Source: Pseudomonadota bacterium (GTDB lineage Bacteria; Myxococcota; Myxococcia; Myxococcales; Myxococcaceae). From it: a stretch of 64,000 nt of DNA. Position numbers and translations under genes: made by a program. The first letter of the stretch is position 1. Each line of letters opens with the position of its first letter. Of this stretch, positions 38,307 through 47,100 are shown in pieces. Below the pieces are notes generated by a model. The model was not told the DNA's origin. It made no database searches and saw only the letters and a program-made list of their open reading frames with translations. Location: NCBI GenBank assembly GCA_023426545.1, contig JAFAAN010000029.1, forward strand, positions 1 through 64,000. Direction: 5' to 3'.

Positions 38307-39369
38307 CGGCGGGGCCCGGCAGCTGGGCCCACGCGGGGAGCCTGTCCTTGCGCCGCAGGGCGGGCTGCTCCACCCACCGCCATGACAGCGCGGAGAGCAG
38401 CAGCACGAAGGGGAAGGCCACCGCCGCGTTCACCCACCACGCGATGGGGCCGCCCAGCAGCGCGGTGACGACCTGCTGCACGGGGAAGGCATAGAGGTAG
38501 ACGCCGTAGGACAGGTCGCCCCGGCGCCCGAAGTCCGCCAGCGGGCCCAGGGGCAGGAAGGCGAGGTACAGCACCACGTACCCGCCCAGCAGGCCCGTGG
38601 CGATGCGGCAGCCGTGGCCGAGCCGGGCCGTGACGAGCCACCCCACCACACACGCCGCGGCCACCCAGGGGCTCATCCGCACGCGGTCGCGCCACAGGTA
38701 CAGCGCCGCGCCACCGCCGAAGTACAGGTAGAGCTCCGGCCAGTAGTCCAGCCGCCCGGTGACGAAGGTGGCCGTCGCCGCGCCCACCAGGCCGAAGGCC
38801 ACCATGCCCTTGCGCAGCAGTTGCGCCAGCCCCAGCGCCAGCGTCAGCAGGTAGAAGCCCACCTCGTACTTCAGCGTCCACAGCGAGCCGTTGACGGCGA
38901 GGGGATAGGGGTTGGCCTCGAAGACGCCCGGCAGGTGCCACTGCGGCGCGTTCAACGCGAAGTTGCGCAGCAGGTACAGGGCGGTGTCGGGGGACGTGAA
39001 GTAGTCCCGCAGCGGGAGCCAGGTGAAGGCGGGCCCCAGCACCAGCGTCGTCAGCACCAGCATCAGCCCGAGCCCTGGGAAGATGCGCAGCACGCGGGCC
39101 CAGGTGAAGCGCGCCGCGTCGGGGGTGCGCTCCCAGCTGCGGGTGATGAGCACGCCGCTGATGACCAGGAACACCGCCACGCACAGCCGGCCCAGGGACA
39201 GCTGTCCCCGGGTGAAGGACTCCAGCGGCTCCACCGTGCCCTTGCCCTCGCCCAGGGGGAAGGCATGGCTGAGCAGCACGCCCACCGCCGCGGCGAAGCG
39301 GAGGGCATCCAGATTGTTGCGGCGCGCGTCGAGGCACGCCTGCAAGGTGGGAGCGGAGGGGAGGGACAT
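38260..39369 (-). CDS. Acyltransferase 3 family membrane protein
   Basis: 369 residues from ATG 39369 (MSLPSAPTLQACL); a GTG at 39438 would add 23 residues that look non-coding. About ten hydrophobic segments. The family motif is NLDALRFAAAVGVLLSHAFPLG with the catalytic His in the first helix, then SLGRLCVAVFLVISGVLIT (R-x-x-x and FFxxSG-like). Such proteins O-acetylate (or acylate) extracytoplasmic polysaccharides. The 3' end overlaps the convergent LtaS-like gene by 47 bases. It is the only minus-strand gene in the plus-strand stretch 31536-47078. Confidence 0.85.
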   Translation of the reverse strand: MSLPSAPTLQACLDARRNNLDALRFAAAVGVLLSHAFPLGEGKGTVEPLESFTRGQLSLGRLCVAVFLVISGVLITRSWERTPDAARFTWARVLRIFPGLGLMLVLTTLVLGPAFTWLPLRDYFTSPDTALYLLRNFALNAPQWHLPGVFEANPYPLAVNGSLWTLKYEVGFYLLTLALGLAQLLRKGMVAFGLVGAATATFVTGRLDYWPELYLYFGGGAALYLWRDRVRMSPWVAAACVVGWLVTARLGHGCRIATGLLGGYVVLYLAFLPLGPLADFGRRGDLSYGVYLYAFPVQQVVTALLGGPIAWWVNAAVAFPFVLLLSALSWRWVEQPALRRKDRLPAWAQLPGPAVTAHPATPPPPPGPR

Positions 39370-39491
39370 GGGTGGACCGTCCCCGGCATTCTCGCTCGCC
39401 CCTCTGCCCAGGAAAAGCAGGAGGGGGGAGGGGCTCACGGAAGGAGTCGCCCCGCCTCCCCGGGGTGTTCTACAAGTCCGCCAGGCTCTCT

Positions 39492-40637
39492 ATGCGCGTC
39501 TTGCTTGGCATCCACCACCCCTTGGACCCGGACATGGGCGCGCCGGGGGTGACGCTCGCGCTGGGACAGGCGCTGGCGGCCCAGGGCTGCGAGGTGGACT
39601 ACTTCAGCTACCACGACGCCTACCCGGGCGAGCGGCACCACACGGCGGCGCACGGGCTCCGCTTCCCCTGGAAGCTGACCGCGCACCTGCTGCGGACCGC
39701 GCGCCGGTACGACGTGCTGGACATCACCACCGGGGACGCATGGCCCTGGATGCGCCTGGGGCGTCCCGGGGCCCGCGCGCGGCACGCCCTGGTGACGCGC
39801 AGCCACGGCCTGGAGCACACCTTCTCCGAGCGGCTGCGGGCGGGCGCCCGCGCGGGGCACGTCTCCTTGAGCTGGAAATATCCGCTGTACCACGGCGGCT
39901 ATCGGCTCTGGGAGGTGCGCCAGTCGCTGCTGCGCGCCGACCACGCGGTGCTGCTCAACACGCGGGATGCCGCGCATGCGGTGGAGCGGCTGGGAGTCCC
40001 ATCGGCCCGGCTGAGCGTGGTGCCGCATGGGCTGGATGCCGCCTTCCAGTCGCTGCCCGCGCCAGCGCCCCCGACGTCCGGGGCACCGCTGCGCGTGGCG
40101 TGCGTCGCGAGCTGGCTGGCGCTCAAGGGCCGCGCGGAGATGGTGGAGGCCGCCACCCGCCTGCATGCGGAGGGCGTGGACTTCACCCTGACCCTGTACG
40201 GCACCGGCAACCCGGAGGCGGAGGTGCTGGCGGCGTTTCCCTCGGGGACGCGCGAGCGGGTGCGCGTGGTGCCGCGCTACCCGCGCGCCGAGCTGCCGCG
40301 CCTGCTGCGGGAGGAGGAGGTGCTCTACTTCCCCAGCCACTCGGAGGGCTTCGGGATGGCGCTGGTGGAGTCGATGGCCTGCGGCCTCGCGCCGGTGTCC
40401 ACGCCGGTGGGCGTGGCGCCCCAGGTCGTGCGTAACGGCGAGACGGGGTGGCTCGTGCCCGTGGGGGACGTCGATGCACAGGTGGCGGCGCTCCGCCTTT
40501 TCGCGCAGGAGCGCACGCGTCTGCTGGGACTGCGCGAAGCGGCCCAGGCCGCGGTGAGGGAGATGACGTGGCGGGACATCGCCGCGCGCACCCGGCAAAT
40601 CTACGAGACGCTTCTCCGCGCACGGGAGAACGTCTAG
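39492..40637 (+). CDS. GT4 family glycosyltransferase
   Basis: 381 residues from ATG 39492 (MRVLLGIHHPLDPD); longer in-frame starts lie over the divergent acyltransferase. The acceptor domain has GAPGVTLALGQAL; the donor domain has VACVASWLALKGRAEM, HSEGFGMALVESMACG with intact EX7E, and NGETGWLVPVGD. It is a soluble retaining GT-B. It lies upstream of the PNPT initiator gene, so it may add one of the first sugars. Confidence 0.87.
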   Translation: MRVLLGIHHPLDPDMGAPGVTLALGQALAAQGCEVDYFSYHDAYPGERHHTAAHGLRFPWKLTAHLLRTARRYDVLDITTGDAWPWMRLGRPGARARHALVTRSHGLEHTFSERLRAGARAGHVSLSWKYPLYHGGYRLWEVRQSLLRADHAVLLNTRDAAHAVERLGVPSARLSVVPHGLDAAFQSLPAPAPPTSGAPLRVACVASWLALKGRAEMVEAATRLHAEGVDFTLTLYGTGNPEAEVLAAFPSGTRERVRVVPRYPRAELPRLLREEEVLYFPSHSEGFGMALVESMACGLAPVSTPVGVAPQVVRNGETGWLVPVGDVDAQVAALRLFAQERTRLLGLREAAQAAVREMTWRDIAARTRQIYETLLRARENV

Positions 40638-40764
40638 AACGCCGCTTGGCTGGCGGGGCTGCGGAAGGGCGTGGAGGCGTACTGCTTCACAAACCTATCG
40701 TACTCCAGCGCGCATTGACGCTCGGAGCCACCGGCCTTCACGATGGGGGGACGGTGCGTGGCTC

Positions 40765-42252
40765 ATGATTACGCTCTTCGTCGCCTTCTCCGTCGCGCTG
40801 CTGGTGGCCCTGGGGCTCACGCTGCTCGTGCGCGACCGGGCGCGGGCGTGGGGATGGCTGGACCAGGCCAACTCCAGCCGGAAGGTGCACGTGCGGCCCA
40901 TTCCCCGCCTGGGCGGGGTGGGCATCGTCGGGGGCTTCTTCGCGCCGCTGTGCGCGCTGTTCCTGGTGGACTCCGGCGTGGGCCACCATTTCCGTTCGCA
41001 TACGGATTTGGTGGTGGGGCTGTTCCTGGGCGGCGCGGTGATTGCGGCGCTGGGCCTCTATGACGACCTGCACGGCGCGGGGGCGCGGCTGAAGTTCGCG
41101 GTCCAGTTCGCGGTGGCGTTCGGGTTGTATGCCCTGGGGTTCCGCGTCGATGTCATCGCCAACCCCTTCGGGCCGGAGCTGGTGCTGGGCGCGCTGAGCC
41201 TGCCCTTCACCGTGCTGTGGGTGGTGGGCGTCATCAACGCGCTCAACCTCATCGATGGCCTGGACGGGCTCGCGGGCGGCGTGGCCTTCTTCGGCGTCAG
41301 CACCAACTTCATCCTCGCGCTCTCGCGCGGCGACGTGCTGCTGTCGCTGCTGATGGCGGCGCTGGCGGGCGCCATCCTCGGGTTCCTGGTGTTCAACTTC
41401 AACCCGGCCTCCATCTTCATGGGAGACACCGGGAGCATGTTCCTGGGCTTCGTGCTGGCGGCGGTGTCCATCAAGACGAGCACCAAGAGCGGCACGGCGG
41501 TGGCCATGCTGGTGCCGGTGATGGCGCTGGGCCTGCCCATCATGGACACCCTGCTGGCCATGGTGCGGCGCTCGCTGCTGGGGCGGCCGATGTTCAGCGC
41601 GGACCGGGAGCACATCCACCACCGGCTGATGAGCCAGTTGGTGCTCAGCCACCGCGCCACGGTGCTGGTGCTGTATGGCCTGTGCGGCCTCTTCATGCTG
41701 GTGGCGCTGGCGCTGAGCTACGCCAGCAGCGCGCAGAGCGCCGCGCTCCTGTGTGGCATGGCGGTGCTCATCGTGTTGCTGATGCGCCGGCTGGGCTACC
41801 TGGACCTGGGGCGCGCGAAGGGCATGCAGCAGGTCCGCCAGCGCAACCTCTGGCTGCGGACGATGTCGCGGGACGTCACCCGCGCGGTGCGCGCCGCCGC
41901 TTCGCTGGAGGGCGTGTGGAGCGCGCTGCGCCCGCTCGCGGATGACCTGGGGCTGGCGCGCCAGGAGCTGCGCTTCCAGCGCATGTTCGAGCGGGGGATC
42001 GAGGAGGGCTGCGTCTTCGAGGCCCAGCGGTCCGCGGGCACGGGGATGCCGTTCGAGGTCAGCATCGCCATCAAGGATGGCGGTGAGGTGTTCGGCGCGT
42101 TGCTGCTGGTGTGGCGCGACGGCAGGTCGGCTCTCATCCGTGATGAGGAGCTGGCGCTGGAGCAGGTCGCGGATGCCGTGGCGGAGAGCGTGGCGCGCCT
42201 GCGGCCCCACGTCCACGCGGAGCCCCGCCGCCTCGTCGCGTCGAGGAAGTGA
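40765..42252 (+). CDS. WecA/WbpL-like polyprenyl-phosphate sugar-1-phosphate transferase with extra C-terminal domain
   Basis: 495 residues. About ten transmembrane helices fill residues 1-340 and carry the PNPT signatures: LYDDLHGAG (Asp100, Asp101), NALNLIDGLDGLAGG (Asp164, Asp167), NFNPASIFMGDTGSMFLG and the sugar-binding REHIHHRL (His283-His286). It transfers a HexNAc-1-phosphate to undecaprenyl phosphate and so starts the repeat unit. The remaining 150 residues are soluble, include WSALRPLADDLGL and VFGALLLVWRDGRSALI, and resemble a GAF-type sensory fold. No strong ribosome-binding site precedes the ATG; a 7-bp inverted repeat (40725-40731 with 40758-40764) ends right at it. It is coupled to the next gene by a GTGA overlap. 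Confidence 0.9.
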   Translation: MITLFVAFSVALLVALGLTLLVRDRARAWGWLDQANSSRKVHVRPIPRLGGVGIVGGFFAPLCALFLVDSGVGHHFRSHTDLVVGLFLGGAVIAALGLYDDLHGAGARLKFAVQFAVAFGLYALGFRVDVIANPFGPELVLGALSLPFTVLWVVGVINALNLIDGLDGLAGGVAFFGVSTNFILALSRGDVLLSLLMAALAGAILGFLVFNFNPASIFMGDTGSMFLGFVLAAVSIKTSTKSGTAVAMLVPVMALGLPIMDTLLAMVRRSLLGRPMFSADREHIHHRLMSQLVLSHRATVLVLYGLCGLFMLVALALSYASSAQSAALLCGMAVLIVLLMRRLGYLDLGRAKGMQQVRQRNLWLRTMSRDVTRAVRAAASLEGVWSALRPLADDLGLARQELRFQRMFERGIEEGCVFEAQRSAGTGMPFEVSIAIKDGGEVFGALLLVWRDGRSALIRDEELALEQVADAVAESVARLRPHVHAEPRRLVASRK

Positions 42253-43340
42253 TGCGCGGAGGGAGCGCACCGTCCCGCGCCCGGCACGGAGGTGCTCCGC
42301 CCGGAGGGGCGAGCGCGCTCCGCGCGTTGCTGCGCGCGTGGCCGGACGCGCCAGCGCGCGCGGCGCCGGAGGGCGTGGAGGCGGACGGGCTGGTCCGCGC
42401 GGCGGTGCGCCATGGGCTGGTGGGCTTCGTGGAACACGCGGTGGCGCGAGCGGGCTGGGCGCTGCCCGAGGCGGCGAGGACGTCGCTGCGCCGGGAGGCG
42501 CTGGGGGGCGCGGCGCGGGCGCTGCGGGTGAAGGCCTTGCTGCTGCGGAGCCTGGACGCGCTGGCCCCGGTGGGACAGGTGCCGGTGCTGCTCAAGGGAT
42601 ACGGGCTGGCGCTGCGGCTGTACCCGGACCCGTTGCAGCGAGCCACCACGGACGTGGACCTGCTGGTGGCGCGCGCGGACGTGGGCGCCGCGGTCCAGGC
42701 CCTTGTCCCCGTGGGGCTGGTGGCGCGGCCGGAGGCGGGCTCCCGGCACGGTGAAGAAGACGCGCACCATCTGGAGCTCGCGGGACCCGCGGGGTTGGTG
42801 GAGCTGCACTACCGCGCGCTCGCGGGCTGGGGCGAGGCGCTCGAAGGGGACGCGTTGCTCGCGCGCGCGGACGCGGGGACGGTGGACGGGCGCGCCGTGC
42901 GGTGGCTGCGCCCCGAGGACGAAGCCGTGTACCTGGCGCTGCACGCGAGCCACCACGCCTTGCAGCGGCTGGCGTGGCTCTTCGACTTGAAGCTGCTGGC
43001 GCGGTCGGGCGCGCGGCTGGACTGGCGGACCGTGGTGGAGCGCGCACGCGGAACGGGGTTCCCGCACGCGGCCTGGTGCGCCTGGGACGCGGCATGGCGG
43101 CTGCTGGATGCGCCCGTGCCGGAGGAGGTGCTCGCGGCGCTGGCGCCGCCCCGGTGGCGGCAGGTGCTGGCGCGGCGCTTCTTCTCCGATGAGCGGCTGC
43201 TGGGAGCGTCGCTGCTGGACAGCCGCCCCGGGTGGATGGCGGCGAAGGTGCTGCTGGCGCCACGGATGGGCTCGCTGGCGCGGTACGGGGGCCGGCGCCT
43301 CCGGAATGCCCTGCGCGCGAGGCTCCGCGGTTCCGGCTGA
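42249..43340 (+). CDS. NTP_transf_5-like nucleotidyltransferase
   Basis: 363 residues from a GTG overlapping the PNPT stop (the adjacent ATG at 42252 is possible). The centre carries the nucleotidyltransferase_5 signature VLLKGYGLALRLYPDP (Lys116), then ATTDVDLLVA with metal-binding Asp135 and Asp137, and VELHYRALAG. The helical C-terminus has LALHASHHALQRLAWLFDL. Members of this Pol-beta-like family occur in polysaccharide loci and their substrate is not established. It is translationally coupled to the initiating PNPT, which suggests a functional link, perhaps nucleotidyl transfer to a regulator or to a glycan precursor. A paralogue follows at 43515. Confidence 0.75.
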   Translation: MMRGGSAPSRARHGGAPPGGASALRALLRAWPDAPARAAPEGVEADGLVRAAVRHGLVGFVEHAVARAGWALPEAARTSLRREALGGAARALRVKALLLRSLDALAPVGQVPVLLKGYGLALRLYPDPLQRATTDVDLLVARADVGAAVQALVPVGLVARPEAGSRHGEEDAHHLELAGPAGLVELHYRALAGWGEALEGDALLARADAGTVDGRAVRWLRPEDEAVYLALHASHHALQRLAWLFDLKLLARSGARLDWRTVVERARGTGFPHAAWCAWDAAWRLLDAPVPEEVLAALAPPRWRQVLARRFFSDERLLGASLLDSRPGWMAAKVLLAPRMGSLARYGGRRLRNALRARLRGSG

Positions 43341-43514
43341 GCCGGGCGCCCGCTCGGGCCCCGGCCCCTGCTCCGGGCACCCGCGCGTCGCACCGGAGGG
43401 CCCGCTCCTGTCGGCGGGGCGTCCCTGCCGCCCGGGAATGATGGGCTCCCACACATGGGGTGCGGCCATGCGGGCGTTGCAGGGTATGCGCCCAGGCCGT
43501 TAAAGGGGGGCACC

Positions 43515-44486
43515 ATGTCCGCCGGCCTGCTCGACACCTTCCGTGTGCTCTCCTCGTTCGACCCACCGCGTGGCGCGCTGCGGGGGGCGCCCTGGGAGCA
43601 GTACGTCGATTGGGCCATCGCCCAGGGCCTCGCGCCCCTGGCGGCCTACAACCTGGAGTACCGGCTGGGCGCGGGCAACGCGCCGGAGTGGGTGCGGGAC
43701 AGGCTGCTGAGCATCTACCAGGGCTCCGTCAACGACAACGTGATGAAGCTCGTCAACTTCAAGCGCATCGTGGGCGCGCTGGAGGGGCGCAGGCTGGTGC
43801 TCATGGGGCCCGCGGCCTTCGCGGACTCGCTCTATCCCCACGTGGGCTTCCGGCCCGTGCCGGAGCTGCAGATGTTGATGAAGCGGCTGGACGTGGACGG
43901 CTTCGCCGGCTTCCTCTCCAACCACGAGTTCGCCACTGAGCCCGACACCGGGAACAGCGGCGCCACGAAGGTGGTGTCCGACGGGCGCACCTTCATCCTG
44001 CTCTACTCGGACGTGCTGGGCCCCCAGCGCAAGGCGCAGACCGCGGGCATCCTCGAACGCGCCAGGCCGATGAGGGTCTACGGCGCCTCCGTGTTCCGCC
44101 CCGAACTGGAGGACGCGGTGCTGCTGGTGGCGCTGGACCATGCGCGCCATGGCTACGCGGTGCCGTGGGTGTCCTTCATCGACCTGCGCGAGCTCGTCAC
44201 CGGCGCGAAGTGGATGGGCGGTGTGTACTCGCGCCCGCTGGACGTGCCGGTGCTGCTCGCCCGCGCCGCGGAGTGGCGCCTGGAGCGGGCCCTGTACACG
44301 TCCCTGTCGATTGTCGCGCGGCTGTTCCCCGACGCCGCCGCGGACGCCACCGCGGCGCTGCCTCCGCTGCGGCGGGCGACGCGAGAGCTGCTGGAGCGGA
44401 CCGTGGTGGGTCCCGTGTGCACCCCCGGCCGGACCACGGCGCTCAAGGGGATGGAGCGGGTCCGCCGCCTGCTCACGGGACAGTAG
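43515..44486 (+). CDS. Degenerate NTP_transf_5-like paralogue (probable pseudoenzyme)
   Basis: 323 residues from ATG 43515, with a G-rich ribosome-binding site at 43505-43510. The layout matches the gene upstream: helical N-terminus, then RLVLMGPAAFADSLYPHVG where the active paralogue has VLLKG, then RPVPELQMLM where it has TTDVDLL. Lysine and both metal-binding aspartates are replaced (Met, Glu117, Gln119). The C-terminal LVALDHARHGYAVPWVSFIDL aligns with the paralogue's LALHASHHALQ region. I infer duplication followed by loss of catalysis. It may form a heteromer with the gene at 42249. Confidence 0.65.
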   Translation: MSAGLLDTFRVLSSFDPPRGALRGAPWEQYVDWAIAQGLAPLAAYNLEYRLGAGNAPEWVRDRLLSIYQGSVNDNVMKLVNFKRIVGALEGRRLVLMGPAAFADSLYPHVGFRPVPELQMLMKRLDVDGFAGFLSNHEFATEPDTGNSGATKVVSDGRTFILLYSDVLGPQRKAQTAGILERARPMRVYGASVFRPELEDAVLLVALDHARHGYAVPWVSFIDLRELVTGAKWMGGVYSRPLDVPVLLARAAEWRLERALYTSLSIVARLFPDAAADATAALPPLRRATRELLERTVVGPVCTPGRTTALKGMERVRRLLTGQ

Positions 44487-44534
44487 GCCCGGCTGCTCGC
44501 TGGGCGGTGCGGGTGCGGGGGATGGGCTTCCTTT

Positions 44535-44561
44535 CGGACTCCCTCCCGGCGTATGAGTCCG
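44535..44561. promoter_or_regulatory. Hairpin upstream of ugd
   Basis: CGGACTC (44535-44541) pairs with GAGTCCG (44555-44561) across a 13-base loop; G-U pairs can extend the RNA stem to about 10 bp. It lies 49 bases after the preceding stop and 28 bases before the ugd ATG. It could terminate the upstream gene or be a 5' leader structure of ugd. No T-tract. Confidence 0.3.
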
Positions 44562-44589
44562 GGACGGGATATTCACTGGGGCTCCTTCA

Positions 44590-45888
44590 ATGCGTATTGC
44601 CATCATCGGAACCGGCTACGTCGGCCTGGTCGCGGGCACGTGCTTCGCGGACTCGGGGAACGACGTCACGTGCGTGGACATCGACGAGCGGAAGATCCGC
44701 ATGCTCCAGGCGGGAGAGGTGCCCATCTACGAGCCGGGCCTGGAGGAGCTCATCAAGAAGAACGTGCGCGAGAAGCGCCTGTTCTTCACCCGGGACCTGA
44801 CGGACGCCGTCACCCGGGCCCAGGTCGTCTTCATCGCCGTGGGCACGCCCGAGGGTGAGAGCGGAGACGCCGACCTCCAGTACGTGCTGGCCGCCGCCGA
44901 GCAGATTGGCAAGGCGATGAAGCAGTACACGGTGGTGGTGGACAAGAGCACCGTGCCGGTGGGCACCGCGGACAAGGTGCGGGAGGCCATCCGCAGGGTG
45001 ACGGACGTGGAGTTCGACGTCGTCTCCAACCCGGAGTTCCTCAAGGAAGGCGCGGCGCTGGACGACTTCCTCAAGCCCGACCGCGTCGTCATCGGCGTGG
45101 ACTCCGAGCGGGCCCGCAAGGTGATGGCGGAGCTGTACGCGCCCTTCGTGCGCACCGAGAACCCGGTGCTGTTCATGGACACGCGCTCGGCGGAGCTGAC
45201 GAAGTACGCGGCCAACGCCATGCTGGCCACGCGCATCTCCTTCATGAACGACATCGCCGCGCTCTGCGAGAAGGTGGGCGCGGACGTGGACTTCGTGCGC
45301 AAGGGCCTGGGCTCGGACAAGCGCATCGGCTACCCGTTCCTCTTCCCGGGCGTGGGCTACGGCGGCTCCTGCTTCCCCAAGGACGTGAAGGCGCTGGTGG
45401 CCACCGGGCGCGAGTTCGGCCTGGAGCTGGACCTGCTGCGCGCCGTGGAGCGCACCAACGAGCGCCAGAAGAAGCTGCTGGTGAACAAGGCCGCCAAACA
45501 CTACGGCTCGCTGGAGGGCCGCAAGTTCGGCGTGTGGGGCCTGGCCTTCAAGCCGAAGACGGACGACATGCGCGAGGCGCCGTCCATCGAGGTCATCGAG
45601 GGCCTCATCGGCAAGGGCGCGCAGGTCATCGCGCATGACCCGGTGGCGCCGCACACGGCCCGGCGCGTCTTCGGTGAGCGCATCCGCTACGCCTCGGTGC
45701 CCTACGAGGCGCTGGAGGGCGTGGACGGCCTCTTCGTGGTGACGGAGTGGAACGAGTTCCGCCACCCGGACTTCGAGCGCATGAAGTCGCTGATGAAGTC
45801 GCCCGTCATCTTCGACGGCCGCAACGTGTACGACCCGGCGCGCCTGCGTGAGCTGGGCTTCACCTACTACGGCATCGGCCGGCGGTAG
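44590..45888 (+). CDS. ugd: UDP-glucose 6-dehydrogenase
   Basis: 432-residue cytosolic enzyme that oxidises UDP-glucose to UDP-glucuronate with two NAD. The Rossmann motif is IIGTGYVGLVAG (5-16). Later come AVGTPEGESGDADLQ, STVPVGTADKV, the conserved SNPEFLKEGAAL, the substrate lysine in the TKYAANAM stretch, and the catalytic cysteine in GYGGSCFPKD (Cys261). Length matches the family (about 440). It supplies UDP-glucuronic acid, implying an acidic sugar or a downstream pentose in this polysaccharide. A related UDP-ManNAc dehydrogenase is less likely. It is followed two bases later by an acyltransferase gene. Confidence 0.93.
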   Translation: MRIAIIGTGYVGLVAGTCFADSGNDVTCVDIDERKIRMLQAGEVPIYEPGLEELIKKNVREKRLFFTRDLTDAVTRAQVVFIAVGTPEGESGDADLQYVLAAAEQIGKAMKQYTVVVDKSTVPVGTADKVREAIRRVTDVEFDVVSNPEFLKEGAALDDFLKPDRVVIGVDSERARKVMAELYAPFVRTENPVLFMDTRSAELTKYAANAMLATRISFMNDIAALCEKVGADVDFVRKGLGSDKRIGYPFLFPGVGYGGSCFPKDVKALVATGREFGLELDLLRAVERTNERQKKLLVNKAAKHYGSLEGRKFGVWGLAFKPKTDDMREAPSIEVIEGLIGKGAQVIAHDPVAPHTARRVFGERIRYASVPYEALEGVDGLFVVTEWNEFRHPDFERMKSLMKSPVIFDGRNVYDPARLRELGFTYYGIGRR

Positions 45889-45890
45889 CG

Positions 45891-47078
45891 GTGAGCGGCG
45901 GCAGGACCCTCGACGCGCTCACGGGGCTGCGCTTCGTCGCGGCCCTGCACGTCGTGCTGTTCCACTTCGCGTCGCCGAGCCTGGTCTCCGCGCCGCAGGT
46001 GCTGCGCGACTGGGTGGGGGCCGGCTATGCCGCCGTGGGGGTCTTCTTCGTCCTGTCGGGCTTCGTCCTCGCCTGGAACTACCTGGACGCGGACGGGCGC
46101 ATGGAGGCGCCGCCGCGGGCCTTCTGGGCCGCGCGCGTCGCCCGGGTGTACCCCGTCTATGTGCTGGCATTCATCCTGTCCGCGCCCACCACCATCGCCG
46201 TGTCCGTGGGCGCCAATGGGTGGAAGCTGGCCACCGCGAAGCTGACGGTGTGCGGGCTGAGCGCGCTGGCTTTGCTCCAGGCGTGGGTGCCCCGGCTGGC
46301 GCTGTACTGGAACCCGCCGGGCTGGTCCGTGGCGGTGGAGGCCAGCTTCTACGGCCTCTTCCCCTGGCTGGCGCGGGGGTTGCCCCGGCTGCGCCCCACG
46401 TGGCTCCCGGTGGCCCTGGGGGGCACCTGGGCGCTGGGGCTGGCGCCGCCGCTGCTGTACCTGTGGCTGCTGCCGGACGGGCCCGGGCCCGTGGACGCGG
46501 CCTCTTCGGGGCCCTGGCTGATGGCGCTCAAATTCAACCCGCTGGCGCGGCTGCCCGAGTTCCTCTTCGGCGTGCTGCTCGGCTGGTGCTTCGTGCGCGA
46601 GCGGGCCGCGGGCGTACGGAAGGGCTCGGGCGCGGTGCTGGCGGCGCTGGGGACGGCGCTGCTGGTGGGGGCGGGCGCCGCGGGCCCGCGCCTGCCGTAC
46701 CCGCTGATGCACAACGCGCTGCTGGCCCCAGCGTCGGGCCTGCTGGTGTACGGCCTCGCGCGAGGGGGCGGTGCCCTGGGCTGGCTGCTGGCACGTCCCA
46801 CCCTGGTCCGGCTGGGGGGGGCCAGCTACGCGCTCTATCTGCTCCAGTATCCGGTGTCGGTGGCTGTCTTTGCCCTGGCGGATGGGCTGTCACCCTGGGT
46901 GGAGCTGCGCACGCATGGCAGGCTGCTGGCCCTCGTGCTGCTGCTGGGCGTGTCCGCGTCCCTGTGGGTGCACCGCTTCGTGGAGACGCCGCTCCGCGCG
47001 CGCGTCCGTGAAGCGCTGAAGCGCTGGGTGGGCTCACGGCGCGGGGCGGACGCGGGGACGGTGGTGTCCGGCACCTGA
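45891..47078 (+). CDS. Acyltransferase 3 family membrane protein
   Basis: 395 residues from GTG 45891, two bases after the ugd stop. The first helix has LDALTGLRFVAALHVVLFHFASPSL with the catalytic histidine, then GYAAVGVFFVLSGFVLAWNY (the family FFxxSGF). There are about ten membrane segments, with NPPGWSVAVEASFYGLFPWL (SxE-Y/F pattern). It ends in a basic C-terminal tail. It is expected to O-acylate the polysaccharide at the inner membrane and is one of two such proteins in the locus. Confidence 0.87.
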   Translation: MSGGRTLDALTGLRFVAALHVVLFHFASPSLVSAPQVLRDWVGAGYAAVGVFFVLSGFVLAWNYLDADGRMEAPPRAFWAARVARVYPVYVLAFILSAPTTIAVSVGANGWKLATAKLTVCGLSALALLQAWVPRLALYWNPPGWSVAVEASFYGLFPWLARGLPRLRPTWLPVALGGTWALGLAPPLLYLWLLPDGPGPVDAASSGPWLMALKFNPLARLPEFLFGVLLGWCFVRERAAGVRKGSGAVLAALGTALLVGAGAAGPRLPYPLMHNALLAPASGLLVYGLARGGGALGWLLARPTLVRLGGASYALYLLQYPVSVAVFALADGLSPWVELRTHGRLLALVLLLGVSASLWVHRFVETPLRARVREALKRWVGSRRGADAGTVVSGT

Positions 47079-47100
47079 GCTGCCGGGACGCGGCGGCGCT

